Part shown: piece by piece, positions 41,251 through 42,753 of the stretch
How the letters are laid out: every line of letters starts with the position of its first letter
How positions within the stretch are numbered: position 1 is the first letter of the stretch
Assembly (NCBI GenBank): GCA_902783545.1
Contig: CACZRD010000104.1
Coordinates: forward strand, 1-42,753
Length of the DNA stretch: 42,753 nt
From: an uncultured Bacteroidales bacterium
Lineage (GTDB): Bacteria; Bacteroidota; Bacteroidia; Bacteroidales; Paludibacteraceae
Direction: 5' to 3'
Translations under genes and position numbers: made by a program
The notes under the pieces: model-generated
What the model was told of the DNA's origin: nothing
What the model saw: only the letters and a program-made list of their open reading frames with translations
The model's database searches: none

Positions 41251-41877
41251 TCAGACAGCCATGCTGCGGATATAACTGAGGATGAGCTCTACGGCTGCGT
41301 CCTCGGTCAGTTCGTCCATGTTGATGACGAGCTGGTAGTTACGGGTGTCGTAGCGCGATGTGCCTGTGTACTCGCGGACGTAGTTCTCGCGCATCTTATC
41401 GACCTTGTCGATGGTTACACGTGCCATCTCTTTGCTCATATTTTGCTCACGCGCCACACGCGTCATGCGGCAGGGCATCGAAGCCTGAATGAAGATACTC
41501 AGGTGGTTCGGGTGATCGCGGAAGACATAGCACGCCGTACGGCCGGCAATGACGCAGGAGTTCTCTTTGGCCAGCGCCTTGAGGACCTGGGTTTCGGCAC
41601 GGAAGACATCCTCGGTCTCGATATTCGTTTGGTTGAGTTCGTATTCTGACTCGGAGAAAGTCATCTTACGTTTGAACTCCGCCCACCAACCGGTGTCTTG
41701 ACCTTTGAGCTGCTCGATCTGCTCCACCGACAGGTTATAGCGCTCTTGCAGGGCGTTGATGACGGCTTTGTCGAAGTACTCGACACCTAATCTCTCCGCT
41801 AACTTGCGACCTACCGTGCGACCGCCGCTACCTAACTCACGATTAATCGTGATAATGAATTTATTGTTGATATTCAT
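41251..41877 (-). CDS. Cytidylate-kinase-like P-loop protein
   Basis: A 208-residue P-loop kinase of the cytidylate-kinase-like family (distinct from the housekeeping Cmk). Seen: ITINRELGSGGRTVGRKLAE as the nucleotide-binding loop region, FDKAVINALQERY, CVIAGRTACYVF, and ARVTIDKVDKMRENYV. The family is often found in anaerobes and is presumed to phosphorylate a nucleotide or other small molecule, but the substrate is not established. It starts 3 nt after the stop of the C4-dicarboxylate carrier, so the two are probably cotranscribed. Confidence 0.87.
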   Translation of the reverse strand: MNINNKFIITINRELGSGGRTVGRKLAERLGVEYFDKAVINALQERYNLSVEQIEQLKGQDTGWWAEFKRKMTFSESEYELNQTNIETEDVFRAETQVLKALAKENSCVIAGRTACYVFRDHPNHLSIFIQASMPCRMTRVAREQNMSKEMARVTIDKVDKMRENYVREYTGTSRYDTRNYQLVINMDELTEDAAVELILSYIRSMAV

Positions 41878-41880
41878 AAT

Positions 41881-42753
41881 TTAGAAGATTAACAAAGTTA
41901 ATAAATACGCCACAATGGTCGAGACGGTCACGCAGATCAGTCCCGGCATCATGAACGAGTGGTTCAGCAGGTATTTACCGATCACTGTTGTGCCCGAGCG
42001 GTCAAAGTTCACGGTAGCGATATCCGACGGATAGTTCGGGATAAAGAAGTAACCATATACCGACGGCAGTACACCCAGCAGCACCACGCCCGGGATACCG
42101 AGTTTGTATGCGAGTGGCAACATTGCTACCACCACTGCACCTTGAGAATTAATGAGTACGGACACCGCAAAGAACACTAACGCAATCGACCACGGATACT
42201 TGGTCACGATATCATCGAGCATATCTTGGATCTGCGGCATGTAATTACCGAAATACGTATCTGCCATCCATGCGATGCCGTAGATTGCTACAACAGCGAC
42301 CATACCCGATTGCCATACCGGACCGGCAACGGCTTTCTTCGGACTCGCCTTGCAGAAGATAATCATCAGCGCCGCTGCGGTGATCATGACGATCTGAATG
42401 ACGAGGTTCATCTTCAGCGTCACCATTCCCATCTCCGTGAAGTTCTCTGCTACGACACCTGCTTTCGCCAACTCTTTGGCACTAATGGTTACACCACTGA
42501 TCAACGTGATATCTCCGGCTCCTTTCACCGCCTTAACTACCTCAAAACTCGGTAGTAGTTGCGGGAAGATAGCGAACAGCACGATGACCGTCAGTGCTCC
42601 GAGGAAGATGAACACGCTGTTCTTTGCACTCTGCGGGATCTCACGATCAAGGGTCGTCGCCGTATTACCGTATATATACGCGCGTTGTTCGGGATCCGCA
42701 ATCTTCGCTTGGAAGACCGGGTCTTTGTCCAGATCCAGACCGCGTTTGTACGA
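41881..42753 (-). CDS. Anaerobic C4-dicarboxylate transporter Dcu family (5' end outside window)
   Basis: C-terminal 290 residues of a DcuA/DcuB-type carrier, which exchanges fumarate, malate or aspartate for succinate during fumarate respiration. The frame runs to the window edge: YKRGLDLDKDPVFQAKIADP is the cytoplasmic loop typical of the family, followed by several transmembrane segments (FIFLGALTVIVLFAIFP, LVIQIVMITAAALMIIF, VAVVAIYGIAWMADTYFG, SIALVFFAVSVLINSQGA) and VYGYFFIPNYPSDIATVNFDRSG (key part YFFIPNYPSD). A fumarate/succinate exchanger suits an anaerobe and would also serve aspartate supply. DcuA and DcuB cannot be told apart here. Confidence 0.92.
   Translation of the reverse strand, partial: SYKRGLDLDKDPVFQAKIADPEQRAYIYGNTATTLDREIPQSAKNSVFIFLGALTVIVLFAIFPQLLPSFEVVKAVKGAGDITLISGVTISAKELAKAGVVAENFTEMGMVTLKMNLVIQIVMITAAALMIIFCKASPKKAVAGPVWQSGMVAVVAIYGIAWMADTYFGNYMPQIQDMLDDIVTKYPWSIALVFFAVSVLINSQGAVVVAMLPLAYKLGIPGVVLLGVLPSVYGYFFIPNYPSDIATVNFDRSGTTVIGKYLLNHSFMMPGLICVTVSTIVAYLLTLLIF

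Noticed and set aside
41245-41270. Possible hairpin (TCCGCA and TGCGGA) between recJ and the cytidylate-kinase-like gene
   Set aside because: Only 6 bp with a 14-nt loop, no T-tract, and it overlaps coding sequence; too weak to call a terminator.

Overview
The window is a gene-dense chromosomal segment from a Bacteroidota bacterium, most likely an uncultured member of the order Bacteroidales. Supporting signs are a gldJ homologue (type IX secretion/gliding lipoprotein), promoters of the Bacteroidota type (TTTG, about 20 nt, TAnnTTTG), a folP-cdaA pair, secreted proteins with a shared C-terminal tail, and few Shine-Dalgarno sequences. An anaerobic C4-dicarboxylate carrier suggests an anaerobe. 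Almost every base is coding; no rRNA, tRNA, CRISPR, insertion sequence or phage gene was seen, and no gap without a gene exceeds 300 bases.

Layout. 1-2209 (+): end of secA and an unidentified outer-membrane-type protein. 10686-2195 (-): a tightly packed surface-glycan cassette: lptB, an LTA-synthase-like transferase, a kelch lipoprotein, a Wzi-family barrel, a small GT2, a GT2 fused to an LPS-kinase-like domain, and an O-antigen-ligase-type protein. Most junctions overlap. 14988-10715 (-): a secreted protease group (free-standing prodomain, M6 protease without prodomain, M6 protease with prodomain) and xth; an array of about six 11-bp units lies upstream. 20655-15103 (-): dnaN, DEDDh exonuclease, short RNase Z, radA, mlaE, mlaF, chained by 1-4 nt overlaps after the first gap. 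20806-22962 (+): murI and a guanine-deaminase-like gene, ended by a terminator. 29969-23021 (-): gldJ, gcvH, terminator, nadB, NlpC/P60 hydrolase, secreted nuclease, SIMPL protein. 30198-41243 (+): folP, cdaA, metG, a dCache-SpoIIE-HATPase protein with a STAS partner and an alarmone synthetase, nfeD-like, floA, omega-amidase, recJ. 42753-41251 (-): C4-dicarboxylate carrier (partial) and a cytidylate-kinase-like protein.

Most notable: (1) a stand-alone copy of the M6 protease prodomain encoded 2 nt before an M6 protease that lacks it; (2) six scattered mini-arrays of a 7-nt unit around AATGG, four of them five units (35 nt) long, at gene junctions and inside genes; (3) an RNase Z lacking about 44 residues where the tRNA-binding exosite arm normally sits; (4) the GT2-kinase fusion in the glycan cassette; (5) a one-operon link between a phosphatase/kinase partner switch and a (p)ppGpp synthetase. 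Function calls rest on motif recognition by eye; no database search was run.
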